Below, in pieces: positions 8,815 through 17,116 of a DNA stretch of 64,000 nt. The DNA is from Bin5 sp965261695 (GTDB lineage Bacteria > Chloroflexota > Anaerolineae > Caldilineales > Caldilineaceae): assembly GCA_965261695.1 (NCBI GenBank), contig OZ253474.1, forward strand, positions 2,480,001 to 2,544,000, read 5' to 3'. Under the pieces are notes generated by a model. It did not search any database. It saw only the letters and a program-made list of their open reading frames with translations, and was not told where the DNA came from. The position numbers and the translations under genes are program-made. The stretch's first letter is position 1. Each line of letters begins with the position of its first letter.

Positions 8815-8843
8815 TTGGCGAAGATTTGCGGGCGTGCTACAAT
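8815..8843 (+). promoter_or_regulatory. Sigma70-like promoter of the secreted jelly-roll protein gene
   Basis: TTGGCG (8815-8820), a 17-nt spacer and TACAAT (8838-8843) match housekeeping promoter boxes. The predicted transcription start near 8850 gives a short leader with GAGGAGG at 8861-8867, eight bases before the GTG at 8876. A related GCTACAATCAGGAT sequence precedes the next gene. Confidence 0.55.
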
Positions 8844-8875
8844 CAGGATCCTTTTTGTTTGAGGAGGATCCGAAG

Positions 8876-10579
8876 GTGGCGCGAAGGACTGGGGCAATGG
8901 CGCGTGGGCAACTAGGGGGCAGGAGGCGAGGCGCGAGAGGGATTCTCTCCCTCTTTTCTTTTGCGCTGCTGATGGGCGCACTGCTGGTGGGGCTGGGAAC
9001 AGTGACGGCAAGGGCGCAAGGGCCAGCGCCGCCAACGGGCGCGCAGGAGGCTACGCCCGCCGCGGGTGATGTGGGCGCGGCGCACCTGTCGCCGGACGGT
9101 TGCAGCGAGCTGATCATCAACGGCGGTTTCGAGGTGACGGACCTGCACTGGGGTCTGTCGGGCACGGCGCTGCCGCCAAGCTATTCGACGGCGAAGGCGC
9201 ATTCGGGCACGCGCTCGATGCGGCTGGGGATCGTGGACAGCGCCAACCTGGGGGTCAGCGACGGTCTCTACCAGGACGTTGCCTTGCCCAACTCGATGCA
9301 GCATTTTACGCTCAGCTTTCATTACTGGCCGATCCACGAAGCTGCGCCGGGCAGCGATGCGCAGATCCTGAACATCTACGAGGCGACCACCGGGGTGCGG
9401 CTGGCCCAGCCGTGGGCGCGGCTCTCGAACACGCAGACATGGCAGTTCGAACAGATCGATCTGACGCACTTGCGCGGGCGCACGGTGCGCATCGAGTTCG
9501 GCGTACTGAATGACGGTAGCGGCGGCCGCACCGCGCTCTACCTGGACGATGTGAGCCTGCTGGCGTGTGAACCGGACGCGACGCCGTTTGTGACACCACC
9601 GGCGACGGCAACGGCCCCCAGTTTGACGCCGCAGCCGGCGGCGACGCCTCTGCCCAGCGGCTGTGTGGCAAGCGACACGCTGAAAAACGGCAACTTCGAA
9701 CAGGCGCTGAACAGTTGGTCAGATTGGATCGTGGGCACATCGCCGGCCCCTCCGGTTCTATCCGACCAACGCACCGAGGGGTCGTGGTCGTTACGGCTGG
9801 GCAACCCGCCGGGGAGCAATACGCAGAACATCTCCTCCTATTCCTCGGTGCGCCAGTTGGTGCAGCTGCCGGCGGACGCGTCGAGTGCGTCGTTGCGTTG
9901 GAGCCATCTCTCGCGCAGCCAGGATCCGGCAGCGCCCAACCCATCGATCACGTCGGATCGCCAGGAGTTGATCCTGCTCACATCGTCGCTGGAAACGGAA
10001 GCGATCCTCTATCGCAGCCGTGCGGAAATCACGACCTGGGAAACGAAGACGGTCGACCTGACGCCGTACCTGGGCGGGTCGTATTATCTTTACTTCAACG
10101 TCCTCAACGACGGCAACGGCCAGCGGACATGGATGTACCTGGACGACATAACGGTGAACGTCTGCCGCGGGAATGCAGCCGCGCCGAGCGCGGACGGGGG
10201 CGCTGCCGAGGCGCAGCAGCCGCCCACGCCAGCCCCTGCCGCAACAGCGGCGCAGCAGGATGAGAGCGCGGTGGCGCAGCCCGGATCCGGCACGCAGACA
10301 GCGGCGCAGCCCTCCGACGGGGAGACGGCTGCGGGCGCGACGCCGACGCCGCCTGTGCGCGGCACGATCATTGCGGTCGGCATGTCAACGCCGTCAGCCG
10401 TCGTCCAGCGATCCGGCCCCTTCGCGGGCACGTCGGAGGTGGCGGGCGTCACCGTGTGGCAGCGTCTTCGCCGCATCTCGCAGACGGCGCAGGGGCAGAC
10501 CTTCCTCTTCCTTCTCCTGATCGTTCTGGTTGCAATCGGATACCTGCGTTTCCGCGAAAACAGACGCCCTCCGCGGTAA
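8876..10579 (+). CDS. Secreted cell-surface protein with two jelly-roll (CBM-like) domains and C-terminal anchor
   Basis: The 567-residue product has a basic N-terminus and a signal peptide (LFSFALLMGALLVGLGTVTARA). Two homologous beta-sandwich domains follow, each starting with NGxFE (NGGFEVTDLHWG near residue 82 and NGNFEQALNSWSDW near residue 269) and ending in YLDDV/YLDDI plus a Cys; this is the usual look of CBM/galactose-binding-like domains. A Pro/Ala/Thr-rich linker leads to a C-terminal helix (FLFLLLIVLVAIGYL) and a basic RFRENRRPPR tail, a membrane anchor. The GTG at 8876 is chosen for its GAGGAGG site; the ATG at 8897 is an alternative. It may bind surface polysaccharide. No catalytic domain is visible. 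Confidence 0.8.
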   Translation: MARRTGAMARGQLGGRRRGARGILSLFSFALLMGALLVGLGTVTARAQGPAPPTGAQEATPAAGDVGAAHLSPDGCSELIINGGFEVTDLHWGLSGTALPPSYSTAKAHSGTRSMRLGIVDSANLGVSDGLYQDVALPNSMQHFTLSFHYWPIHEAAPGSDAQILNIYEATTGVRLAQPWARLSNTQTWQFEQIDLTHLRGRTVRIEFGVLNDGSGGRTALYLDDVSLLACEPDATPFVTPPATATAPSLTPQPAATPLPSGCVASDTLKNGNFEQALNSWSDWIVGTSPAPPVLSDQRTEGSWSLRLGNPPGSNTQNISSYSSVRQLVQLPADASSASLRWSHLSRSQDPAAPNPSITSDRQELILLTSSLETEAILYRSRAEITTWETKTVDLTPYLGGSYYLYFNVLNDGNGQRTWMYLDDITVNVCRGNAAAPSADGGAAEAQQPPTPAPAATAAQQDESAVAQPGSGTQTAAQPSDGETAAGATPTPPVRGTIIAVGMSTPSAVVQRSGPFAGTSEVAGVTVWQRLRRISQTAQGQTFLFLLLIVLVAIGYLRFRENRRPPR

Positions 10580-10583
10580 CTGC

Positions 10584-10604
10584 AGTGGTCAGTGGCTAGT
10601 GATG
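10584..10604. repeat. Heptanucleotide tandem repeat, AGTGG family (3 units)
   Basis: AGTGGTC, AGTGGCT and AGTGATG follow directly after the stop codon of the jelly-roll protein gene. These are three of the four units found at 6009-6036, in the same order apart from one missing unit. Confidence 0.75.
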
Positions 10605-10642
10605 TTGCTGGCCGGTGATCACTGACCGCTGGTCGCTGCGGT

Positions 10643-10671
10643 TTGTTGAATCCCCGCCAATTGGCTACAAT
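10643..10671 (+). promoter_or_regulatory. Candidate promoter for the GNAT/FemAB-like gene
   Basis: TTGTTG (10643-10648), 17 nt and TACAAT (10666-10671) resemble a sigma70 promoter. The sequence around the -10 box (GCTACAATCAGGAT) is shared with the promoter at 8838. The leader to the ATG at 10795 would be about 115 nt. Confidence 0.4.
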
Positions 10672-10794
10672 CAGGATATTCACTACGATAATTGTAGTGG
10701 AACACATTTTTGCCTGGGGCCAAGGTGCGCCCCGGGTATCCCGGCTGGACAGTATCGAATTCGACGAGTTGCAGGCCAACGGATTGAGGAGCGT

Positions 10795-12036
10795 ATGCCC
10801 ATTACCACCGCGCCCGTTTCGAGCAGGGGCGCACCTGACAATTCCCTGGCGCGGGACATTTCCGGATTGACGCGCCACCGGCGGCACGACGGCCTCGACG
10901 CAGACGGCATGGCGGCGTGGAGCGAGGCGTTTGCAGAAGAGGCGGGCCCGGCGAGCGTACCGCCTTGCACACTGGATGTGCGCATCTTCGGGCCAAAGGT
11001 GTACCCGAGCGGTTTCAGCACGCTGGCGGCGGAGTGGAACGATCTGCTGGCGCGCAGCCGCTATGATACCTTTTTCCTGACGCATGAATGGCAGTCGGTC
11101 TGGTGGCAGGAGTTGGGGAACGGCGAGTTGTGGATCCTGGCCTTTTATGGAGACGTGAATGGGGAAGATAGCCCTCACTCGTCCGAGTTGGTCGGCATTG
11201 CGCCCTTCTTTTTACATGAACACAAACGGGGCAAGTGGGCGGGAAAACGCAGCCTGCAACTGGTCGGCTGTGTCGAGGTGAGCGATTTTCTGGACATGCT
11301 GATCGCCACCGACTGGGAGCGGTCGGTCTACTACTGTCTGCTGGGTTGGCTGCAGAGCGAAGAGGCGCCGGCATGGGACTATCTGGACCTGTGCAATCTG
11401 CCGGAGGAGAGCCTGAGTTACCGTGTGCTGCCGTCGATCTTTGAGCGCGCGGGGCTGCGGGTCGAGGTGAGCCAGGAGGATGTGGCGCCGCATGTACATC
11501 TTCCGGCCCGCTACGAGAGCTATCTGCGGCAGATCGACAAGAAGCAGCGCCATGAAATTCGGCGCAAACAGCGCCGGGCCGAGCGGGAACTTGAGGTCGA
11601 CTTCAGGCTGATCCAGTCGATGGACGAGTTGCAGGAGGCGATGGATGGGTTCCTGCGGCTGCAGCGCATGAGCCGCCCGGACAAAGAGTCGTTCATGACG
11701 CCGCACATGGAACGGTTTTTCCGCATCATGGCCGGCCGCATGTTGGAGGCGGGCCGTCTTCATCTGAGTCTTCTTTCGCTCAACGGCGAGAAGGCGGCGG
11801 CGCTGATGGCATTTGAATACAAGAAGCAGTTGCTGCTATACAATTCCGGCTATGACACGGAGAGGTGGGCGAGCTACAGCCCCGGCTGGGTCTTGCTGGG
11901 CTACGTGATCCAACATGCGATTGCGCGCGGCATAGAGGTGTTCGACTTCTTGCAGGGAGATGAGGAGTACAAGTACCGCTTCGGTGGGCACGACTACCGG
12001 GTCATGCGCACGCTGATCGTCAACGAACCGGTGTAA
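10795..12036 (+). CDS. GNAT-fold acyltransferase, CelD/BcsL/FemAB-like
   Basis: The 413-residue protein has the bipartite look of the Acetyltransf_6 family: an N-terminal half with FFLTHEWQSVWWQEL and VGIAPFF, and a C-terminal half with YLRQIDKKQRHEIRRKQRR, a regulatory-looking coiled segment, then GWVLLGYVIQHAIARGIEVFDFLQGDEEYKYRFG, read in two blocks (GWVLLGYVIQHAI and EVFDFLQGDEEYKYRFG), which is the family's conserved end. Such enzymes transfer acyl or aminoacyl groups during polysaccharide or peptidoglycan modification. The ATG at 10795 has GAGGAG just upstream. A GC-rich palindromic repeat (10807-10833) sits in codons 5-13, so the extreme N-terminus may be repeat-derived. A small gene follows after 43 nt, probably co-transcribed. 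Confidence 0.82.
   Translation: MPITTAPVSSRGAPDNSLARDISGLTRHRRHDGLDADGMAAWSEAFAEEAGPASVPPCTLDVRIFGPKVYPSGFSTLAAEWNDLLARSRYDTFFLTHEWQSVWWQELGNGELWILAFYGDVNGEDSPHSSELVGIAPFFLHEHKRGKWAGKRSLQLVGCVEVSDFLDMLIATDWERSVYYCLLGWLQSEEAPAWDYLDLCNLPEESLSYRVLPSIFERAGLRVEVSQEDVAPHVHLPARYESYLRQIDKKQRHEIRRKQRRAERELEVDFRLIQSMDELQEAMDGFLRLQRMSRPDKESFMTPHMERFFRIMAGRMLEAGRLHLSLLSLNGEKAAALMAFEYKKQLLLYNSGYDTERWASYSPGWVLLGYVIQHAIARGIEVFDFLQGDEEYKYRFGGHDYRVMRTLIVNEPV
10807..10833. repeat. GCGCCC palindromic element, copy 1 (inside coding sequence)
   Basis: A 27-bp segment, accgcgcccg followed by tttcgagcaggggcgca, is identical at 26 of 27 positions to 27566-27592. It has complementary GCGCCC/GGGCGC ends around a TTTCGAGCA loop. 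Here it encodes residues of the acyltransferase N-terminus; at 27566 it is non-coding. Confidence 0.65.
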
Positions 12037-12079
12037 GAGACTGTCGCGGCGCAGAACGCGGTGAGGCAGGGATGCAACG

Positions 12080-12439
12080 ATGGCTGAGAACGGATCGATT
12101 CCAATCAGCGACGGGAGTTCACAGAACGGGGCTGGATCTGAGGCGGACGCGTCCGCTTCGCAGGCGAAGCCGCCGCCGCGCCAGCCGCGGACGGACCGCG
12201 CGGGCACCTTTACCTTCTCCGCCTGGCTGCTGGAAGGGGTGGTCGGTTTGTGTGAAGAGTTGCAACACAACGATCTTGGCCTGCCGCAGGAGTTCTGGAC
12301 GCACGCGTACGCGGCCCGGCGCGAGGCGCTGTTGGCGGCGCGGGCTTTGCTCGACGCCGCGATCACCCACTGCGAAGCGGACGCGTCACGGCGGAAAGAA
12401 GAGAGCGGCAAGCAGCGGGGCAAGGTCGATATCGAGTGA
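12080..12439 (+). CDS. Hypothetical small helical protein
   Basis: The 119-residue product has a low-complexity first third (Ser, Ala, Pro), then a well-formed amphipathic helical part: FTFSAWLLEGVVGLCEEL, LGLPQEFWTHAYAARREALL and a Lys/Glu-rich tail. I do not recognise a family. It begins 43 nt after the acyltransferase stop on the same strand with a GGCAGGGA site upstream of the ATG, so it is probably in that operon. A role as an accessory or scaffold for the upstream enzyme is a guess only. Confidence 0.55.
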   Translation: MAENGSIPISDGSSQNGAGSEADASASQAKPPPRQPRTDRAGTFTFSAWLLEGVVGLCEELQHNDLGLPQEFWTHAYAARREALLAARALLDAAITHCEADASRRKEESGKQRGKVDIE

Positions 12440-12445
12440 GACGGC

Positions 12446-12473
12446 AGTGGTTAGTGGCTAGTGGTCAGTAACT
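12446..12473. repeat. Heptanucleotide tandem repeat, AGTGG family (4 units)
   Basis: AGTGGTT, AGTGGCT, AGTGGTC and AGTAACT occupy the 38-nt gap between two converging genes (the small helical protein and the sulfatase), starting seven bases after one stop codon and ending five before the other. Confidence 0.78.
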
Positions 12474-12477
12474 TCCA

Positions 12478-13842
12478 TTAGGCGAACGCCTCTTCTTCTG
12501 TGACGATTCGTTGGCGGCTTGGCCGCGGCGGGGCCGGGTCGATGGTGGGCGCGGATTCGCCGGCGTCGACCATACGGCGGATGAGGCGGTCGCGCAGCAC
12601 GTCGGCGGCCTGACGGTGGGACTCCAGGCCGACGAGATTGGCCAGTTCGTAGGGATCGGCCTGCAGATCGTACAGATACTCCTCCACATACCGGTCCGAA
12701 CCGGCATCCTGTCTTCCTTCCTTATCGGGCGCGGTGACGCCATACTTCCAGCGATGGGTACGCACGGCCCGCCCCACCTGTGATTCGCTGATCTGAATCA
12801 ACGCCTCTTGCGGCCAATCCGAAGTCTGGCGGTTGACCAGCGGCAAGACTGAACGCCCCTGCATCTGCTGCGGCAGATCCAGACCGGCTGCGTCCAGCAG
12901 TGTCGGCGGCAGATCGAGCAGGCTGACGATCTCGCGCACCTCGCCGCCGCGGTTGAAGCCGGGGCCGGTCAATGCCGTGGGCAGACGCACCGAGGCCTCA
13001 TGGCAGGAGCGTTTGTATTCGTCGTTGCGCGTCTTGAAATGGCAGCCGTGATCGGTCGTGTAGAGGAGGATCGTATCCTCGTCCAGGCCCAGGCTTTTCA
13101 GCGCGTCGAGCAACCGGCCCAAGGCCTCGTCCAGCCGCTTGATCATGCCCCAATAGCCGCCCAGGTGTTGCTGTGAGGAGCCGCCCAAGGCCAGCAGGTC
13201 CGGCGGAGTCCAGCGCCCGGCGTAGCGTTCGCGGTAGCCGTCGGGCGGGGGATAATCGTCGAGATGGTTCTGATGATGCGGCTCGATGTAGGACAGGAAG
13301 AGGAAGAACGGGTTCGCCTGATGGGCGTCAACGTAGCGGATCGCCGCGTCGGTCAGGGCGTCGACGCGATAGCCGGGCAGTTTCACCGCGGCGTCGTCGT
13401 TGTCATACATCACCGTGTCGTAGGCGTCCGAGGTGAACTCGAGCGTATTGGAGGCGAGCCAGTAGTCGTAGCCGCCGCGACTGGCTTGCGACACCGGGCC
13501 GGCGACCCCCCGGTCGCCGAGGTGCCACTTACCGATGTAGCCTGTGTCGTAGCCGCCCTCGTTGAAGAAATGGGCGAGAGTGCGCGCATCGGGCGGGAGG
13601 GGGATGCCGTTGCGAAAGCAGCCGGTGGTGGTGGCGTACATGCCGGTCTGCAAACAGGAGCGGGCGGGACCGCAGACGGGCTGGCAGGTGACGGTCGTAT
13701 GCAGGTGCGTGCCCTGGCGGGCGATACGGTCGAAGTTGGGCGTTAGGTCGAGGGGATTACCATGCAGGCCGGTTGAATCCCAGCGCTGCTGGTCGGTGAA
13801 AAAGACGATCACATTGGGCCTTTTTGACAGTGGGCGGGGCAT
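12478..13842 (-). CDS. Type I sulfatase (formylglycine-dependent arylsulfatase family)
   Basis: The 454-residue protein starts with the alkaline-phosphatase-superfamily metal strand PNVIVFFTDQQRWDSTG. It carries the Cys-type sulfatase motif C-x-P-x-R as CGPARSCLQTG, where the Cys is matured to formylglycine, and then GKWHLGD with catalytic Lys/His. TTDHGCHFKTR supplies the second metal site. It would hydrolyse a sulfate ester, probably on a carbohydrate. No signal peptide is visible, so it is either cytoplasmic or starts upstream. No anaerobic sulfatase-maturating enzyme or FGE is in the window. The gene is alone on its strand and faces a long non-coding region. Confidence 0.9.
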   Translation of the reverse strand: MPRPLSKRPNVIVFFTDQQRWDSTGLHGNPLDLTPNFDRIARQGTHLHTTVTCQPVCGPARSCLQTGMYATTTGCFRNGIPLPPDARTLAHFFNEGGYDTGYIGKWHLGDRGVAGPVSQASRGGYDYWLASNTLEFTSDAYDTVMYDNDDAAVKLPGYRVDALTDAAIRYVDAHQANPFFLFLSYIEPHHQNHLDDYPPPDGYRERYAGRWTPPDLLALGGSSQQHLGGYWGMIKRLDEALGRLLDALKSLGLDEDTILLYTTDHGCHFKTRNDEYKRSCHEASVRLPTALTGPGFNRGGEVREIVSLLDLPPTLLDAAGLDLPQQMQGRSVLPLVNRQTSDWPQEALIQISESQVGRAVRTHRWKYGVTAPDKEGRQDAGSDRYVEEYLYDLQADPYELANLVGLESHRQAADVLRDRLIRRMVDAGESAPTIDPAPPRPSRQRIVTEEEAFA

Positions 13843-13993
13843 CGTTTTCGTTCCTGTGGGGTCTGGCGGTCGGATTTGAGTAGCCGGTCTTTAGCTTTTG
13901 GTAGCTGCGTGACAGTGGCCGCTAAAGCCGGAAACTGGGGGTTGTGTTGCGCATGGTCAGGCATTGTATCCCATCACATCGGGGAACGCTATT

Positions 13994-14027
13994 GCCCACT
14001 GTGCGGGGGTGCATCCCAAATTTTTGG
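13994..14027 (+). repeat. Left copy of GGGTGCATCCCA inverted repeat
   Basis: tgcccactgtgcgggggtgc followed by atcccaaatttttg aligns at roughly 28 of 34 positions with the reverse complement of 15262-15297. The core GGGTGCATCCCA is invariant in all three copies in this non-coding region. Confidence 0.6.
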
Positions 14028-14530
14028 GGAACGTGCCCCTGCGATCGCGGACCTCGCGCCCGCAGCCCGTTTCGGCTTCCGCGCCTGTTCAAGAACTGCT
14101 CCAATAGGTGCCAGATGCAGGTTGCCTGTCGCCAGAATCGAACCGCAGCTCGCCTGATTCTCGTCAACGAAGACGCCGCCTGAGCCGCTGCCGTCAACTG
14201 TCTCCTTCATACTGACTGCCTGAACCACAGTTCAGACAACTGCTGCGAGTCCTGCCCTTCAGAGCAAGTCAGAAACGCTCCCCCATTCCGAGATGCCCCC
14301 TGGAATTCCCAGCAACTGCAAACGCCCCGCTTTTGTAGTACACTTGTGCGCAAGACGAACGAGCGCAGCCGCGGCCCTGCCGCAACTGCATACCGATTTC
14401 AAATGAATACCATGCCATTTTTCACATCCTGCCCCCTGCGCGGGGGAGCCACGCGCAGCAAACTGCTGACCTCCCTGCCCAGCCGGTGCCGCAACCGCCC
14501 GTTGCCCGCCATTCCCGAAAAAGCCATTTT

Positions 14531-14850
14531 GGGACGAAAAATGACGAAAAATGACGAAAAAACACGCCCAAACGTGCCCGAACGTGCCCGAACACGAAAA
14601 AAAAAATTTGGCGCGACTAAACGCGACTAAACGCGACTAAACGCGACTAAACGCGACTAAACGCGACCTGGCGCGCTCGAACACGCTCGTAAACACGACG
14701 CGCCCAAACGTACCCGAACACGAAAAAAGAGTATTTCGCGCGACCTGACGCGACCTGACGCGACCCGGCGCGCTCGAACACGCTCGTAAACTATCGTACC
14801 TGCTTGTAAACGCTCGTAACTGCTCGTAAACGCTCGTAACCACTTACATG
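14531..14850. repeat. Field of 10-bp-period tandem repeats with changing units
   Basis: Successive 10-mers stay in register over about 320 bp while the unit changes: atgacgaaaa (2), aacgtgcccg (2), acgcgactaa (5, first with g), cgacctgacg (2), then cgctcgtaaa / tgctcgtaac variants (about 6). A higher-order copy is also visible: the block cgcccaaacg...cccgaacacgaaaaa occurs near 14566 and again near 14700, each followed by gcgcga- units. No protein-coding signal is present. Confidence 0.8.
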
Positions 14851-15261
14851 GCACACGACCTGCGCGCCCCGCACGCCGCCTGCAAGCGGCCCATAAGCCC
14901 GGACGCAGCCGAATTTCCGCCCCACTTCTTGAGATTCACCCGCGCGAGGCGCGGATACCGGAACTTCAACAGTGTCTAAACGAACGCCAAACTGTGCGTT
15001 TTGTGCGTTATCAGTACACAGAGTGACTGCGATGATGTAAATCATGGTGCGCGGGCGAAAAGAGCGCAGCCCAACTGCTCAGCGCCGACGCGCGCTTCCC
15101 TTGCATGGGTGCATCCCAGTTTTTCGTTAAGATGAAAGGGCGTAGACGAGGAGAAGGGGTTGTGAAGACCAAAGGGGATCCCCTGGCGATGCCTGCACTC
15201 CGCACGACTCCGCTCAGTCAAACCTGGCCTCAACTGCTTCAACCGCTTGGCTTTACTCGAC

Positions 15262-15297
15262 GCACAATAATCTGGGATGCACCCCTGTGCAGCGGGC
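15262..15297 (-). repeat. Right copy of GGGTGCATCCCA inverted repeat
   Basis: Read on the minus strand this is the partner of 13994-14027. Together they bracket about 1.3 kb that includes the decamer field, as terminal inverted repeats of a non-autonomous element would. Confidence 0.55.
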
Positions 15298-15800
15298 AGT
15301 AATACCACTGGTGGGCGGGGATTGGCGAGATAGCGATCACCCTGCCCGGTTTGGTAGATCAGGGTTAGGCGTATATACTTCTCAAGAGAGTGACGTGATG
15401 ATGTCAACTACCGATCGAATTGCGGATCGATTTGGCATCGATTGCTGCAAGCGAGACAGGCTCCAGAGGGCGCTCCGTTCCCAGGGACGACTGTGGAGAT
15501 CGTTCGATGCGTCTCCGCGTCCAAGAGGCGCAACACCGTATCGGCGCGCAGAGTCTCTCTGGGTCATCTACGTCCCCATTTCTCGTTTGAAACATATCCT
15601 GGCATCAAAATCATTCAATGCGGCCCTGCTCGGCAGGGGTGCATGGAAGAAGTAAAGAACTAATGAACGGTCTGCCCTGTTCCCGAACAATTTGCCGGCT
15701 CTTGCGGTTGGTTGGATGCGCTGCCACTCTTTTTGGGCTGCGCTTTCCGAAGCGCAGTTGGATGATTTTGGGACGGATAGCTGACAGGCGACAATTGCGG

Positions 15801-16976
15801 ATGTTTGAACGCGGAATCGCTGCGGTCGCGCTCAGTTTGATGTTGAGCGGTTGCGCGCTGTTGCCGGCGGGGCGCAGCGCGGGGATTGCGGCGAATGAGC
15901 CGACGCCGACGCCGATTCCGACCTCGGTTGTGCCGATCAAACCGACATACACGGTGAAGGTGGGTGAAATTCTGCGTGAACGGACGTTCAGCGGGCGGGT
16001 GGCGCCGGTGGTGGAGGAGGCGTTGTTTTTCCGCGTCGGTGGCCGCATCCGCAATGTTTACGCCAAACGCAACCACTTCGTCACGGCCGGTCAGATCATC
16101 GCGGACCTCGAAGTCGACGACCTGGAACGCGAGTTGACCTCCACGCAGTTGAACCTGGAACGCGCCGAGTCGCGGCTGAATGCGGCGGAGAGGAATCTCG
16201 AATTTCAGATCCGCAGAGCGCAGATCAACCTGGACATCGCCTCGCTGCAGTTGATGAATCTGCGGACGGAGCGCCCGGAAGGCAATTTCGCGATCGCTGT
16301 GCAGAGCAAGCAGGTGGAGCTGGCCGAAATCGGGCTGGAGCAGCTCAACGAAGGCGTGGATCCACTGCTTGTGAACGACGTGGCGCGGGCGCAACTTCAG
16401 GTTGAAAAGCTGCAAAGCGCAATCGGCGACGCCACGATTACGGCCCCCTTCGACGGCCAGTTGCTCTCCGTCTCGCTGTCGGCCGGCCGGCCTGTCAACG
16501 CCTTTGATACTGTCGTCTCGATCGCTGACATCATAGACCTGGAAGTGAAGGCTGACCTGATCAGCGATCAGATGAACGAGTTGGCCGAAGGGATGCCGGT
16601 GCAGGTTTCGCTTGTGGGGCGTCCCGGCGAGATACTGACCGGATTCGTGCGCAGGCTGCCCTACCCGTTCGGCAGCGGCGGCAGCGGCGAAGTGATCGAC
16701 CCGGACAAATCGACCCGCCTCACTGTCGATCAGGAGGCGCAGGACGAAGGCTTCGAACTGGGCGACCTGGTTCAGGTACGGGTGCAACTGGAGCACAAGG
16801 ATTCTGTGATGTGGTTGCCGCCCCAGGCGATCCGGGTTTTTGACGGTCGGCGGTTTGTCGTTGTTCAGGACGGCGATGTCCAGCGGCGGGTGGATGTCAA
16901 GGTGGGCATCCGGACCCCGGATCGGGTCGAGATCGAAGAGGGTCTGGAAGAAGGCCAGGTTGTAGTCGGACAATAG
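15801..16976 (+). CDS. MacA/HlyD-like periplasmic adaptor lipoprotein of an ABC exporter
   Basis: The 391-residue protein begins MFERGIAAVALSLMLSGC, a lipoprotein signal peptide with lipobox LSGC. A Thr/Pro linker leads to the membrane-fusion fold: a biotinyl-lipoyl-like half (RTFSGRVAPVVEEALFF, then GGRIRNVYAKRNHFVTAGQI), a long helical hairpin (LERAESRLNAAERNLEFQIR), the second lipoyl half (ATITAPFDGQLLSVSLSAG), and beta-barrel domains ending VQRRVDVKVGIRTPDRVEI. It should link the downstream FtsX-type permease to extracellular substrate handling. The ATG at 15801 is chosen because it creates the signal peptide. The permease starts 140 nt downstream. Confidence 0.87.
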   Translation: MFERGIAAVALSLMLSGCALLPAGRSAGIAANEPTPTPIPTSVVPIKPTYTVKVGEILRERTFSGRVAPVVEEALFFRVGGRIRNVYAKRNHFVTAGQIIADLEVDDLERELTSTQLNLERAESRLNAAERNLEFQIRRAQINLDIASLQLMNLRTERPEGNFAIAVQSKQVELAEIGLEQLNEGVDPLLVNDVARAQLQVEKLQSAIGDATITAPFDGQLLSVSLSAGRPVNAFDTVVSIADIIDLEVKADLISDQMNELAEGMPVQVSLVGRPGEILTGFVRRLPYPFGSGGSGEVIDPDKSTRLTVDQEAQDEGFELGDLVQVRVQLEHKDSVMWLPPQAIRVFDGRRFVVVQDGDVQRRVDVKVGIRTPDRVEIEEGLEEGQVVVGQ

Positions 16977-16977
16977 A

Positions 16978-17039
16978 AGTGGAGAGTGAAGAGTGGATAG
17001 TGGTTCGTAGGCACCACTGACCACGAACCACTATCCACT
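16978..17039. repeat. AGTGG heptamers folded into a 17-bp perfect hairpin
   Basis: Units AGTGGAG, AGTGAAG, AGTGGAT and AGTGGTT (16978-17005) are followed by an inverted copy. Bases 16992-17008 and 17023-17039 are perfectly complementary over 17 bp, with a 14-nt loop that itself contains CCACTGACC. It lies between the adaptor and permease genes and could attenuate transcription or stabilise the upstream mRNA. Confidence 0.75.
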
Positions 17040-17116
17040 AATTTCGTCTGTCAGCTTTCAGTCCGAAGACCTCCAGCTAACGCTGCGGATAGCGCAGACG
17101 AAAGCCACTTGCAGTT

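Larger units (their letters stand above)
13843..15800. other. Nearly 2-kb non-coding region with structured repeats
   Basis: No open frame here shows family likeness or convincing codon usage. The region contains two outer inverted repeats around GGGTGCATCCCA (about 13994-14027 and 15262-15297), a third copy in the left orientation at about 15107-15118, and a decamer repeat field at 14531-14850. From 15400 to 15800 I see only scattered sequence upstream of the adaptor gene; an in-frame extension of that gene reaches 15618 but lacks a signal peptide. Confidence 0.6.

Noticed and set aside
14346..14630. 94-codon frame entering the decamer field
   Set aside because: No ribosome site, no fold-like composition, and its second half is encoded by the repeats.
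15618..15800. N-terminal extension of the adaptor protein
   Set aside because: The downstream ATG at 15801 creates a proper lipoprotein signal peptide; the extension has no function and no ribosome site.
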